DNA from: Gammaproteobacteria bacterium
Lineage (GTDB): Bacteria; Pseudomonadota; Gammaproteobacteria; Steroidobacterales; Steroidobacteraceae
DNA length: 33,315 nucleotides
Assembly (NCBI GenBank): GCA_005878095.1
Contig: VBNH01000054.1
Span: 1 to 33,315, forward strand
Reading direction: 5' to 3'
In this document: positions 23,926-31,931 of the stretch, in pieces
Position numbering within the stretch: position 1 is the first letter of the stretch
Layout of the letters: each line of letters opens with the position of its first letter
Program-made: the position numbers and the translations under genes
Notes under the pieces: generated by a model
Databases searched by the model: none
What the model was told of the DNA's origin: nothing
Seen by the model: the letters and a program-made list of their open reading frames with translations, nothing else

Positions 23926-26399
23926 TAGCCGTGGATGCGCTTCGATCCGGGGTCGTAGAGTGGCTTGGCGGAAACGATCGCGGGATAGGATCTTGCGGCG
24001 ATATCCACCTGCCAGTTTCCGCTGTCGAGAAAGGCCTGATCGACGGGCACCTTCGGTTCGATCATCGCCAGGCCGACGGCGCCGCCCAGGGTATGGCCGT
24101 ACGATGCCGCACGAACGTAGCCGACTGGAACGCCGTCGCGGCGCACGACTTCGGCGTGGAACATGAGCGGCTCGGGATCCTTCACCAGCACCTGCACCAG
24201 GCGGCGAGTCAGGGGGCCCTTGGCCCTCTGAGCGAGCACCGCTTCCTTGCCGATGAAGCCGCCCGGCTTCTTGAGATCAAGGGCAAAGCCGAGGCCGACC
24301 TCGTATGGCACGTCGGTATTGTCGATGTCGTGGCCGTAGTCCCGGTAGCCCTTTTCCAGGCGCAGACTCGCGAGCGCCTTGAGTCCGGCGTGCGCGAGTC
24401 CGAATTCGCGCCCTGCTTCGACGATGCGGTCATAAACATGCGTCGCCTGCTCGGCGGGGATGTAGAGCTCGTAGCCGAGCTCGCCCACGTAGGTGATACG
24501 GATGCACAGTACGCGTGCGAAACCGAGGTCGATCTCGCGCGCAGTGCGGAACGGGAATGCCGCGTTCGAGAGATCCGTGGTCGTTAGCTTCTGCAGGAGC
24601 GCGCGTGAATCGGGACCCTGCACGTTGAGCTGGCCGTAGGCCGAGGTCACGTCCGTGACCAAGGCGTGCGCCTCATCGGGAATATTGCGCTTCATCCAGG
24701 TTTCGGCATGCCGCACCATGGTGTCGGTGACGACGACCAGAAATCGTTCACTGCCGAGCTTGGTCACCGTGAGGTCGGCTTCCAGTCTGCCGGCCTCGTT
24801 CATCCACTGTGTATAGGTGATCACGCCCGGCGCGGCATCGACCTGGTTACCTGATATGCGGTTGAGACAGCGCCCGGCATCGCGCCCCTGAACCAGGAAT
24901 TTCCCCATGAACGACATGTCCATGAGGATCACGTTGCCGCGCGCGGCGTGATGCTCTTGCTGCCAGCGCGAGAACCAGCTCGGCCGGCCCCAGGTCAGGG
25001 CGCCGGGGTCGGGCTGCGCGCCCGGCGTGCCGTACCAGTCCGGGCTCTCCCAGCCGCTCACCTCCTTGAAATACCCGCCCGCCGCGGCCAGGCGATCATG
25101 AAACGGGGATCTGCGCACGCCCCGCGCGCTGCTCAGCGACATCGCAGGGTAGTGGCACCTGTAAACCATGCCGAGGGATTCGACGGTACGCTGGCGACGG
25201 TACTCGGGATTGGCCTGGTAGACGTGGAGGCGGTCGATATTGAACCCCGTGACGTCGACATCGGGATATCCGGTGACGATCCAATTGGCGAGCACCCGAC
25301 CCAGACCCCCGCCCGTCAGAACACCGATGGAATTCAGGCCCGCCGCCACGAAGTAACCTCTGAGCTCGGGCGCTTCGCCCACGATGGGACGCAGATCCGG
25401 CGTAAAGCTCTCTGGGCCACAGAACAGTTTCTTCATGCCGACTTGGGAGGTGATCGGCACGCGTGACATGGCGCGCTCGAGAAACGGCGTCATACGCTCC
25501 CAATCCGGCGGCAGCTCCCCGAAGGAAAAATCCTCGGGAATTCCCGCCACCTTCCACGGCGCACACACCGGCTCGAACAATCCCACCATCAACCCGCCGC
25601 CCTCCTCGCGGTAGTAACCGTAGGCGCCCGGATCCTCGAGCACCGGCATGTTCGGCGGAAGATTCCTGATCGGCTCGGTGATCAGATAGTAGTGCTCCGC
25701 CGCTTGATTGGCGATCGTGACGCCCGCGAGCGCACCGAACTGACGCGCCCACATGCCGGCGCAGTTGACGACGATATCGGTCCTGATGTCGCCGAGCGAC
25801 GTGTGCACGCCGGTTACCTGCCCGCGGTCGTGCAAAACGCCGCTCGCCGGAAGGCCCTCGAAGATCTTCACGCCCCGCGTGCGCGCCCCCCTGGCGAGAG
25901 CCATCGTGACGTCCACCGGATTCACGCGGCCGTCCTCCTTCACGTAGAAGCCGGCTTCGATGTCATCCACCTTCGCGAGCGGAAACAACTCCTGCACCTC
26001 GCGCGGGGAGAGCTCCTGTACGTCCACGCCACAATAGCGATTGAACGCCGAGACACGCCGATATTCCTCGAGCCGGTCCTTGTCGGATGCGACTTCGATG
26101 AAGCCGATTGGCGCGAATCCCGTGGCCTGGCCGGTTTCCGCCTCGAGGCGACTGTAAAGGGCGCGCGAGTACTTGCGCATCTCGGTCGAGGTTTCGGAAG
26201 TCGACCCGAAAGTCACCATCAGACCCGCGGCGTGCCAGGTCGTCCCGGAGGTGAGCCGGTCACGTTCCAGCAGGACGATGTCCTTCCAGCCCATCACAGC
26301 GAGGTGGTATGCCACGGAGGTGCCGATGACTCCGCCCCCGACGACGACGACGCGGGCGTGGGTGGGAATGCTGGCGGGGCGCGAATTGGCGGCGGTCAT
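23925..26399 (-). CDS. Covalent-FAD/GcvT dehydrogenase, dimethylglycine/sarcosine type, 824 aa
   Basis: It oxidatively demethylates an N-methyl glycine, passing the one-carbon unit to tetrahydrofolate. Residues 16-400 are a D-amino-acid-oxidase-type FAD domain with G21-G-G-V-I-G26; H56 in S-G-T-T-W-H-A-A-G-L is the likely covalent flavin attachment, as in mammalian DMGDH. A central cap (FAO_M) precedes GcvT domains from about residue 430 to the end. Length matches DMGDH/SARDH. ATG 26399 is preferred; 26405 and 26408 are equally close. The gene is single, divergent from the GGDEF gene. BetC and ChoX elsewhere in the window make choline-betaine breakdown a sensible context, but dimethylglycine versus sarcosine cannot be decided. 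Confidence 0.85.
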   Translation of the reverse strand: MTAANSRPASIPTHARVVVVGGGVIGTSVAYHLAVMGWKDIVLLERDRLTSGTTWHAAGLMVTFGSTSETSTEMRKYSRALYSRLEAETGQATGFAPIGFIEVASDKDRLEEYRRVSAFNRYCGVDVQELSPREVQELFPLAKVDDIEAGFYVKEDGRVNPVDVTMALARGARTRGVKIFEGLPASGVLHDRGQVTGVHTSLGDIRTDIVVNCAGMWARQFGALAGVTIANQAAEHYYLITEPIRNLPPNMPVLEDPGAYGYYREEGGGLMVGLFEPVCAPWKVAGIPEDFSFGELPPDWERMTPFLERAMSRVPITSQVGMKKLFCGPESFTPDLRPIVGEAPELRGYFVAAGLNSIGVLTGGGLGRVLANWIVTGYPDVDVTGFNIDRLHVYQANPEYRRQRTVESLGMVYRCHYPAMSLSSARGVRRSPFHDRLAAAGGYFKEVSGWESPDWYGTPGAQPDPGALTWGRPSWFSRWQQEHHAARGNVILMDMSFMGKFLVQGRDAGRCLNRISGNQVDAAPGVITYTQWMNEAGRLEADLTVTKLGSERFLVVVTDTMVRHAETWMKRNIPDEAHALVTDVTSAYGQLNVQGPDSRALLQKLTTTDLSNAAFPFRTAREIDLGFARVLCIRITYVGELGYELYIPAEQATHVYDRIVEAGREFGLAHAGLKALASLRLEKGYRDYGHDIDNTDVPYEVGLGFALDLKKPGGFIGKEAVLAQRAKGPLTRRLVQVLVKDPEPLMFHAEVVRRDGVPVGYVRAASYGHTLGGAVGLAMIEPKVPVDQAFLDSGNWQVDIAARSYPAIVSAKPLYDPGSKRIHG

Positions 26400-26598
26400 T
26401 GGCATCATCGTACGGATGGCGTGGCTGGCCTGCAGTCGGTGCCGGCTGGCATCCGTTGCGGCCCCGCCTGGGCGCAAGCTTGGGCGTATTTCCAGGCAGA
26501 GCCGCTGCGGCATAAGACAGTGCTGTGCCGAGCATCACACATTCGAGCGTGACCTCGTGCTTGATTTCACGGACTCATTAGGATAGCGGAGACTAATG

Positions 26599-26615
26599 TC
26601 ATATCCCTTCATATC
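26599..26615 (+). repeat. Direct repeat TCATATC, 10-base period
   Basis: Two copies of TCATATC start at 26599 and 26609, one helical turn apart, in the AT-richer 240-base divergent region between the dehydrogenase and the GGDEF gene. They lie 25 bases before the GGDEF ATG. They may be a tandem regulator site; no regulator gene is adjacent. Confidence 0.3.
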
Positions 26616-26639
26616 ACGGGAATTTAACATTTGACGCAT

Positions 26640-28091
26640 ATGCAGTTACTGATCGTCGAAGACAACGTGCCCGACGCCGAGCTGACGGTACGCCAGTTGC
26701 GGGCGGCCGGCATTGACTGCACCTGGACGCGCGTGGCGACGGAGGATGCCTTCCGTGATGCATTGCTGTCGGCGCCCGACCTGATCATCTCCGATTGCAC
26801 GCTCCCGGCATTCGATGGCATCTCGGCATTCTCGATTGCGGCCGCCGAGACCCCGGACATCCCGTTCGTGTTCGTCTCGGGAACGCTCGGTGACGAGCGC
26901 GCTCGCGAGGCGCTCAAGCACGGAGCGGCCGGCTATATCGCCAAGGGCAATCGTGAAGAGCTGGCATGGACCGTCCGCGGTGCGTTGGCAAGGGGACCCT
27001 CGCGCCACCGCCGAGCGAGCGACCGCTGCCCGCCGAGTGCCGGCCCTGACTCCGGCACGGGCTCGGCTCAGCATCTGCTTGCGAGGCGCAGGGTTCTGGA
27101 CGAGACGCTGCAGCAGCGGGATTCCCAAGCGATGACCAGTATCATGCTGCGCAGGGCGCCGAGTCCGGCGGCGTTGCTCGTGATCGAGGCGCAGCTGACG
27201 CGGGAGCGGTTTGCGAAGCTGCTGCCGATGGCGAACCTCGAGATCGACACGGTGCAAAACATCGACGAGGCGCTCGAACGCCTCGCCGATCGCGTTCACG
27301 CTGTGCTGTTCACGGACAACATCGACTTGATACGCCGTGCGCGCCAGCTGCCCTCGGGCGAGGCGACCCATATCGTCTTCGTGAGCTCCGGCCGACTGTT
27401 GCAGCACGCGGACGCCCTCCGTGCGGGAGCCAACGACTGCGTGCCGAGCGATACGCGTGGCGAGCACTTCTGGACGCACGTGACCACCGCACGCCGCATC
27501 GCCGATTTCGCCGCCTCTCTGCAGCTTGCGGTGCGCGACACCGACCTGCTATCGACTCTTGATGAAGTCACGAGTGCCGCACGCCGGCACTACTTCGAGC
27601 AGCAGTTTCCGCGCGAGGTTGAGCGGGCAGCCCGCCTAAGCCGGCCACTGGCCATCCTGATGGCCGACATCGATCACTTCAAGCGCATCAACGACCAACA
27701 TGGGCATCAGGTCGGAGATCAGGTATTGAAGGAGTTCTGCCAGCGCATCGGTGACGGGCTGCGTCTTGGGAGAGACTGGATCGCGCGGTTCGGCGGTGAC
27801 GAGTTCGCCATCGTCCTTCCCGACACCACGGCGTCCAAAGCGCGCGCGGTGGCCGACAGGTTATGCGAGAGTATCCGCTCGCAAGCGTTCTCAGATCAAT
27901 ACCGTGAGTTCTCGATCACGGCGAGTTTCGGGGTCTGCGCGCTCGATCGCGTCCCCGGCTCCCCCGGCGATCTGGCGCAACGGCTGGTGAGAGCGGCCGA
28001 CGCGGCTCTCTATGAGAGCAAGCTCTGCGGCCGCGATCGCGTGACGGCTGGCCGCATCGCCGGTACCGAAGAGCTCGTGAGCCGCGCATAG
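26640..28091 (+). CDS. REC-REC-GGDEF response regulator (diguanylate cyclase), 483 aa
   Basis: This protein should make cyclic di-GMP in response to phosphorylation. The first receiver domain (1-118) has E7-D8, phospho-acceptor D52 (I-I-S-D-C) and K102. A second receiver-like domain (about 176-290) is degenerate, with D226 in L-F-T-D-N but without the acidic pair. The catalytic domain starts near 315, with D343 and G385-G-D-E-F389 intact. Before GGDEF the sequence is L-G-R-D, so the RxxD inhibitory site is absent. ATG 26640 is used; a TTG at 26631 with GGGAA upstream is an alternative. No histidine kinase gene is nearby, so its input is unknown. Confidence 0.9.
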   Translation: MQLLIVEDNVPDAELTVRQLRAAGIDCTWTRVATEDAFRDALLSAPDLIISDCTLPAFDGISAFSIAAAETPDIPFVFVSGTLGDERAREALKHGAAGYIAKGNREELAWTVRGALARGPSRHRRASDRCPPSAGPDSGTGSAQHLLARRRVLDETLQQRDSQAMTSIMLRRAPSPAALLVIEAQLTRERFAKLLPMANLEIDTVQNIDEALERLADRVHAVLFTDNIDLIRRARQLPSGEATHIVFVSSGRLLQHADALRAGANDCVPSDTRGEHFWTHVTTARRIADFAASLQLAVRDTDLLSTLDEVTSAARRHYFEQQFPREVERAARLSRPLAILMADIDHFKRINDQHGHQVGDQVLKEFCQRIGDGLRLGRDWIARFGGDEFAIVLPDTTASKARAVADRLCESIRSQAFSDQYREFSITASFGVCALDRVPGSPGDLAQRLVRAADAALYESKLCGRDRVTAGRIAGTEELVSRA

Positions 28092-28124
28092 GCGGCCGGA
28101 CCCACAAGCGGCATCACGCGCACT

Positions 28125-28145
28125 GCTGCGGTCGAGAACCGCAGC
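28125..28145. terminator. Hairpin between convergent GGDEF and fructokinase genes
   Basis: GCTGCGGT pairs perfectly with ACCGCAGC around a CGAGA loop, in the 90-base gap between two convergent genes. Position and an 8-pair GC-rich stem suit a two-way transcription end; the T-run of a standard intrinsic terminator is missing. Confidence 0.45.
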
Positions 28146-28181
28146 TTCAGGCCCGCTGAAGATCCGCGCCTGAATCGGCAC

Positions 28182-29126
28182 TCATGAGCGTGCCCGCGTG
28201 AACGGGCGCTTAGAGCTGCTTGAGCCAGCGTCCGCGGCCACCGCGAGGGCTCCCAGCGGGCCAGCCAGCGTGCCCAGGCCCGGCGGTACGATGTATTCCT
28301 CGAGCGGGCCGGCCGCTCGCTCGATATCCAGGTAATCGTTGATGCTGAGGCGCAGGCGCTCTCGAATTCGGGGAAACAGGTGTGTGCGCTCGCTGACCAC
28401 ACCACCGCCAATCAGGATCCGCTGGGGCGAGAGCGTCAAGACCAGATGGTGCGCCAGTTGTGCCAGCGCGTGCGCCACCGTTTCCCATACGGGACTGTCG
28501 GCCGGCAGGTTCGCCGGCAGTGTTCCGGTGCGCGCCTCGATCGCCGGCCCGGACGCGAGTCCCTCGAGGCACGCGCCGTGAAAACGGCAGTTCCCGGGCC
28601 AGTCATCCCCGGGAGCGCGCGCGATGCGAATGTGCCCGACTTCGGGAGGGTGCCAGCCGAATACGGGCTTGCCCGCTGCAATGAGACCGGCTCCTATGCC
28701 GGTGCCGACCGTGACGTACGCGTAATCGGTCAGCCCCCTGCCGGCGCCCCAACGGCCTTCGGCGAGCGCCGCGGCAATGACGTCGGTCGTCATGCCCACC
28801 GCGTCCGCAAACCGATCGGCAAAGAACCCTGCGACGTCCACATTCCGCCAGCCTTCCTTGGGCGTCATGCCGATCCTGCCGAAATCGGGCGAGTCAGGCC
28901 GCAGATCCAGCGGGCCGAAGCACGCAAGCCCGAGAGCGCTGAACGTGCCGTGTCTCATCTTCCAGTCCCGCAGGATCCCGGCGATGCGGTGCAGTGTCGC
29001 CGCCGCATCGCGCTCAGTCCTGACCGTGATTCGCTCCCGTATGTCATCGGGCGCGGTGCCGACCAGGCACTCGCACTTCGTTCCGCCCAGTTCCACTCCA
29101 CACATCAGGGGTTTCGGATGCGTCAT
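28182..29126 (-). CDS. ROK-family fructokinase, 314 aa
   Basis: It phosphorylates a hexose, most likely fructose to fructose 6-phosphate (EC 2.7.1.4), in the cytoplasm. The phosphate loop reads V-E-L-G-G-T-K. The ROK zinc site is complete (H165, C180, H183, C186), and the segment C-L-E-G-L-A-S-G-P-A-I-E is the form seen in Bacillus-type fructokinases. The catalytic Asp is D115 in T-T-D-V; the Asn that usually follows two residues later is Ile. ATG 29126 is preferred over the longer open frame. The gene is divergent from the FAH hydrolase gene, with a tandem repeat in the gap. Confidence 0.87.
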   Translation of the reverse strand: MTHPKPLMCGVELGGTKCECLVGTAPDDIRERITVRTERDAAATLHRIAGILRDWKMRHGTFSALGLACFGPLDLRPDSPDFGRIGMTPKEGWRNVDVAGFFADRFADAVGMTTDVIAAALAEGRWGAGRGLTDYAYVTVGTGIGAGLIAAGKPVFGWHPPEVGHIRIARAPGDDWPGNCRFHGACLEGLASGPAIEARTGTLPANLPADSPVWETVAHALAQLAHHLVLTLSPQRILIGGGVVSERTHLFPRIRERLRLSINDYLDIERAAGPLEEYIVPPGLGTLAGPLGALAVAADAGSSSSKRPFTRARS

Positions 29127-29160
29127 CGGCGCTGAATATCGCCTCGTCGCACGCCAAATA

Positions 29161-29196
29161 CAACGCCGACACGGCACTCAACGCCGACACGGCACT
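29161..29196. repeat. Perfect 18-base tandem duplication
   Basis: CAACGCCGACACGGCACT occurs twice head-to-tail with no mismatch, in the 140-base gap between the divergent fructokinase and FAH genes. It could be a duplicated operator or a replication-slippage product. Confidence 0.6.
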
Positions 29197-29231
29197 GCGC
29201 CGCGGTGCCCAATCGATCCATTTGGTGCACA

Positions 29232-29245
29232 ATGCCCGTGGGCAT
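29232..29245. promoter_or_regulatory. Operator-like inverted repeat ATGCCC-GT-GGGCAT
   Basis: A perfect 6-base inverted repeat with a 2-base centre lies 21 bases before the FAH start, where a repressor would block transcription or early elongation. No repressor gene is adjacent; function is inferred. Confidence 0.35.
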
Positions 29246-29266
29246 ACGGAAACCTGAGCCCCTCCC

Positions 29267-30130
29267 ATGAAACTGTTGCGCTATGGCCCGGCAGGCCGTG
29301 AACAGCCGGGGATGCTGGATCCCCACGGAATCGTCCGCTCCCTCGGCGGCCACCTCCGCGATATCGGGCCCGAGGAAATCTCCCCCGCCGGCCTGCGCAG
29401 GCTCGCCGCGATCGATCCGTCCTCGCTGCCGGCGGTCCCAGGCAGTCCGCGGCTGGGACCGCCCTGCACGGGCACCCGCAAGTTCATCGCCATCGGCTTG
29501 AACTATGCCGACCACGCGGCGGAGGCGAATGCACCCATTCCATCCGAGCCGGTGGTCTTCATGAAGGCCGTCAGCTGTCTGCAGGGACCATGCGACGACG
29601 TGATGATTCCGCGGGACTCGAGCAAGACCGACTGGGAGGTCGAGCTCGGTGTTGTGATTGGAACGACCGCGCAGTACGTCGAAGAGGATGCGGCACTGGA
29701 ACATGTCGCAGGCTATGTCCTGGTCAACGACATCTCGGAGCGCGAATTCCAGATGGAGCGCGGCGGCACCTGGGACAAGGGCAAAGGCTGTGACACGTTC
29801 GGCCCTGTTGGTCCCTGGCTCGTCACGCGCGATGAGGTGAGTGACGTACAGAATCTCGACCTGTGGCTCGATGTAAACGGCAAGCGCATGCAAACCGGCA
29901 ATACGCGCACGATGATCTTCGGTGTTTCCACGCTCGTCAGCTATGTCAGCCGCTTCATCACGCTCGAGCCCGCAGACATCATCACCACCGGCACGCCCCC
30001 GGGTGTCGGTCTCGGGCAGAAGCCGCAGCCCTTCTATCTCAAGCCCGGCGATACCATGCGTCTCGGAATCGAGAAGCTCGGCGAGCAGCAGCAGAAGGTC
30101 GTCGCCTGGCGGCCGCCGGATCGCCACTGA
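29267..30130 (+). CDS. FAH-family hydrolase, 2,4-diketo-3-deoxy-sugar-acid type, 287 aa
   Basis: This is a fumarylacetoacetate-hydrolase-fold enzyme. Metal ligands are E124 and E126 (D-W-E-V-E-L-G) and D155 (V-N-D-I-S-E-R-E). The segments FMK-x2-S-x2-Q-G-P-x-D-D, G-G-T-W-D-K-G-K-G-C-D-T-F and T-G-T-P-P-G-V-G resemble the 2,4-diketo-3-deoxy-fuconate/rhamnonate hydrolases, which split the last intermediate of the non-phosphorylated deoxysugar-acid pathway into pyruvate and lactate. Ureidoglycolate-lyase or other FAH activity is less likely but not excluded. Its 3' end overlaps opgH by 92 bases on the opposite strand. The enolase-superfamily gene at 2610 could supply such intermediates, though it is 27 kb away. 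Confidence 0.85.
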   Translation: MKLLRYGPAGREQPGMLDPHGIVRSLGGHLRDIGPEEISPAGLRRLAAIDPSSLPAVPGSPRLGPPCTGTRKFIAIGLNYADHAAEANAPIPSEPVVFMKAVSCLQGPCDDVMIPRDSSKTDWEVELGVVIGTTAQYVEEDAALEHVAGYVLVNDISEREFQMERGGTWDKGKGCDTFGPVGPWLVTRDEVSDVQNLDLWLDVNGKRMQTGNTRTMIFGVSTLVSYVSRFITLEPADIITTGTPPGVGLGQKPQPFYLKPGDTMRLGIEKLGEQQQKVVAWRPPDRH

Positions 30131-31931
30131 TGCCCGAGGAGTATGCGAGCCGGCGGTCGCGCAAGGCCGTGAGCTCACGCGGCGGTGCGGTCTCCTCTGG
30201 TATCAGCAACAGGCCCCAGCGTCGCGCGATTCTTCCGGCGCTGGTGCGACTCGTCCAGGCGCTGAGCCCTACACCGCACACGAGACCGACCAGCACCGGC
30301 GTCAGCCACCAGAAAAAGTGCGGCGCCACCCGCAGCATGATTGCGCCCCACGCCAGACCGAAGGCCAGGTGCCATTTCTGCCGCCGGAAGGCCTCCCGCA
30401 GCGTAACACCCCGGTTGCTGCGGTCCTGGGGATTCCACGACACCGCTTTGCCGAGCAGGGTCTGCGCCACGAACGTCGAGTGGAACAGCATCATCGACGG
30501 CGCCAGCAGCACGCTGAAGAACTGCTCGACGAGCAGGCTCAGGCACAGCCGCGCGGCGCCGCCGAACTGGCGGCGCAGGTGCCGGTCGCGCAGCGTCAGG
30601 AGCGTGCCGAGAATCTTCGGCAGCAACAGCACCGCCAGCGTCAGCGCAAACAGCACGGCAGTCTCGCCGGCGCGCATTTGCGGCCACTGCGGCAGAGTGT
30701 GAGGGCCCGGCAGGAAGTATTGCGGCTTCTTGGTCGTCTCGATGGCGCTCACGAGCGAGCTCACGAGCAGCAGCGCCAGCCACATGAGCGAGCTCACGTA
30801 AGACAGGATGCCCGTCAGAAAGTGCACCCTGCTCAGGGGATGCAGGCCGGGAAATCCCAGCAGGCGCGCATGCTGCAGATTGCCCTGGGTCCAACGGCGA
30901 TCGCGCGCCGCGTAGTCGATGAGGTTCGCCGGCATTTCCTCCCAGCTGCCGATGAGCTCGGGGAGCTGGCGGACCTCGTAACCTGCGCGACGCATGAACG
31001 CCGCTTCGACGAAGTCATGGCTGAGAATCTCTCCACCCAGGGGCGGTTTTCCGGGCAGATGCGGTAGCGTGCAGTGACGCGCGAAGGCTTGCAGGCGCAG
31101 GATGGCGTTGTGGCCCCAGTAGTTGCTCTCCCCCAGCTGCCAGAACGCGAGTCCGCTTGCGAGCATCGGGCTCTGCAGCCGCGCGCCAAACTGCAGGAGG
31201 CGTGCGAACAGCGTCTCGCGTCCCACCGGCAGGGGCAGAGACTGCAGAATGCCTATCTCGGGATGCGCGTCCATCACGCGCGCGAGTGTTACCAGGGCCG
31301 AACCGCTCATGATGCTGTCCGCATCGAGGACGATCATGTAGTCATAACCCGCGCCCCAGCGACGCACGAAGTCGGCGATATTGCCCGCCTTATGGTCGCT
31401 GCGGTCGCGACGGCGGCGATAGAACACCCGGCCGGCGGCCCGGTGGCGGGCGACGAACCGTTGCCACATCGCCTCCTCTTCGGCAGCGATGCCCGGATCG
31501 CGCGTGTCGGAGAGGATGAAGAAATCGAATGCCCCGCGCTGCGACTCCCGCGCCAGCGAACACCAGATCGCCTCGAGGCCCGCCGCCACGCGCCGCGGAT
31601 CCTCGTTGTACACCGGCATCGCGACGGCGGTGCGTGTGCGCAGCGGCCGTCCGGCCACTTCGCCGACCTGAACGGCCGCCGGATCGCCCCCGACCAGAGA
31701 AATCGCAAAACCCGCGATTGCGGTCCAGAAGGCGCTGGCAATCCAGGCAAACAGGGCGAAAAAGAGCAGCAAGCCCACCAGCTCGATCCCGCTCAGACTG
31801 TCGGCCTGCAGAACGTCCAGCAGCAATGCGCTCGCACAGCCAGCCGTGAGAAGGGTCAAACCGAAAAACAGCGTGCGCCGCAGGCGCACATGCGGGCGCA
31901 TCCACGAACCCGACCGCCTCAAGGCGTCCAT
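30039..31931 (-). CDS. opgH: Glucans biosynthesis glucosyltransferase OpgH, 630 aa
   Basis: OpgH builds the beta-1,2 backbone of osmoregulated periplasmic glucans from UDP-glucose and extrudes it through the inner membrane. Membrane helices lie near 20-45 and 48-80, then the GT2 domain: A-M-P-V-Y-N-E-D (104-111), D203-A-D205, S-H-D306-F, and R-R-W-T-Q-G-N (345-351). Several helices follow. The N-terminus is shorter than in E. coli (about 847 residues) and lacks the long cytoplasmic FtsZ-interacting part, as in Xanthomonas-type proteins. The last ~31 residues are Arg/Ala-rich and lie antisense to the FAH gene. The start overlaps the opgG stop by 13 bases. Confidence 0.93.
   Translation of the reverse strand: MDALRRSGSWMRPHVRLRRTLFFGLTLLTAGCASALLLDVLQADSLSGIELVGLLLFFALFAWIASAFWTAIAGFAISLVGGDPAAVQVGEVAGRPLRTRTAVAMPVYNEDPRRVAAGLEAIWCSLARESQRGAFDFFILSDTRDPGIAAEEEAMWQRFVARHRAAGRVFYRRRRDRSDHKAGNIADFVRRWGAGYDYMIVLDADSIMSGSALVTLARVMDAHPEIGILQSLPLPVGRETLFARLLQFGARLQSPMLASGLAFWQLGESNYWGHNAILRLQAFARHCTLPHLPGKPPLGGEILSHDFVEAAFMRRAGYEVRQLPELIGSWEEMPANLIDYAARDRRWTQGNLQHARLLGFPGLHPLSRVHFLTGILSYVSSLMWLALLLVSSLVSAIETTKKPQYFLPGPHTLPQWPQMRAGETAVLFALTLAVLLLPKILGTLLTLRDRHLRRQFGGAARLCLSLLVEQFFSVLLAPSMMLFHSTFVAQTLLGKAVSWNPQDRSNRGVTLREAFRRQKWHLAFGLAWGAIMLRVAPHFFWWLTPVLVGLVCGVGLSAWTSRTSAGRIARRWGLLLIPEETAPPRELTALRDRRLAYSSGISGDPAAARRRPSAAARRASRFRDAWYRRA

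Noticed and set aside
26618-26628. GGGAATTTAAC before the GGDEF gene as a third ECF promoter
   Set aside because: It differs from GGGAATAAAAC at two positions and no GTC lies 13 bases downstream.
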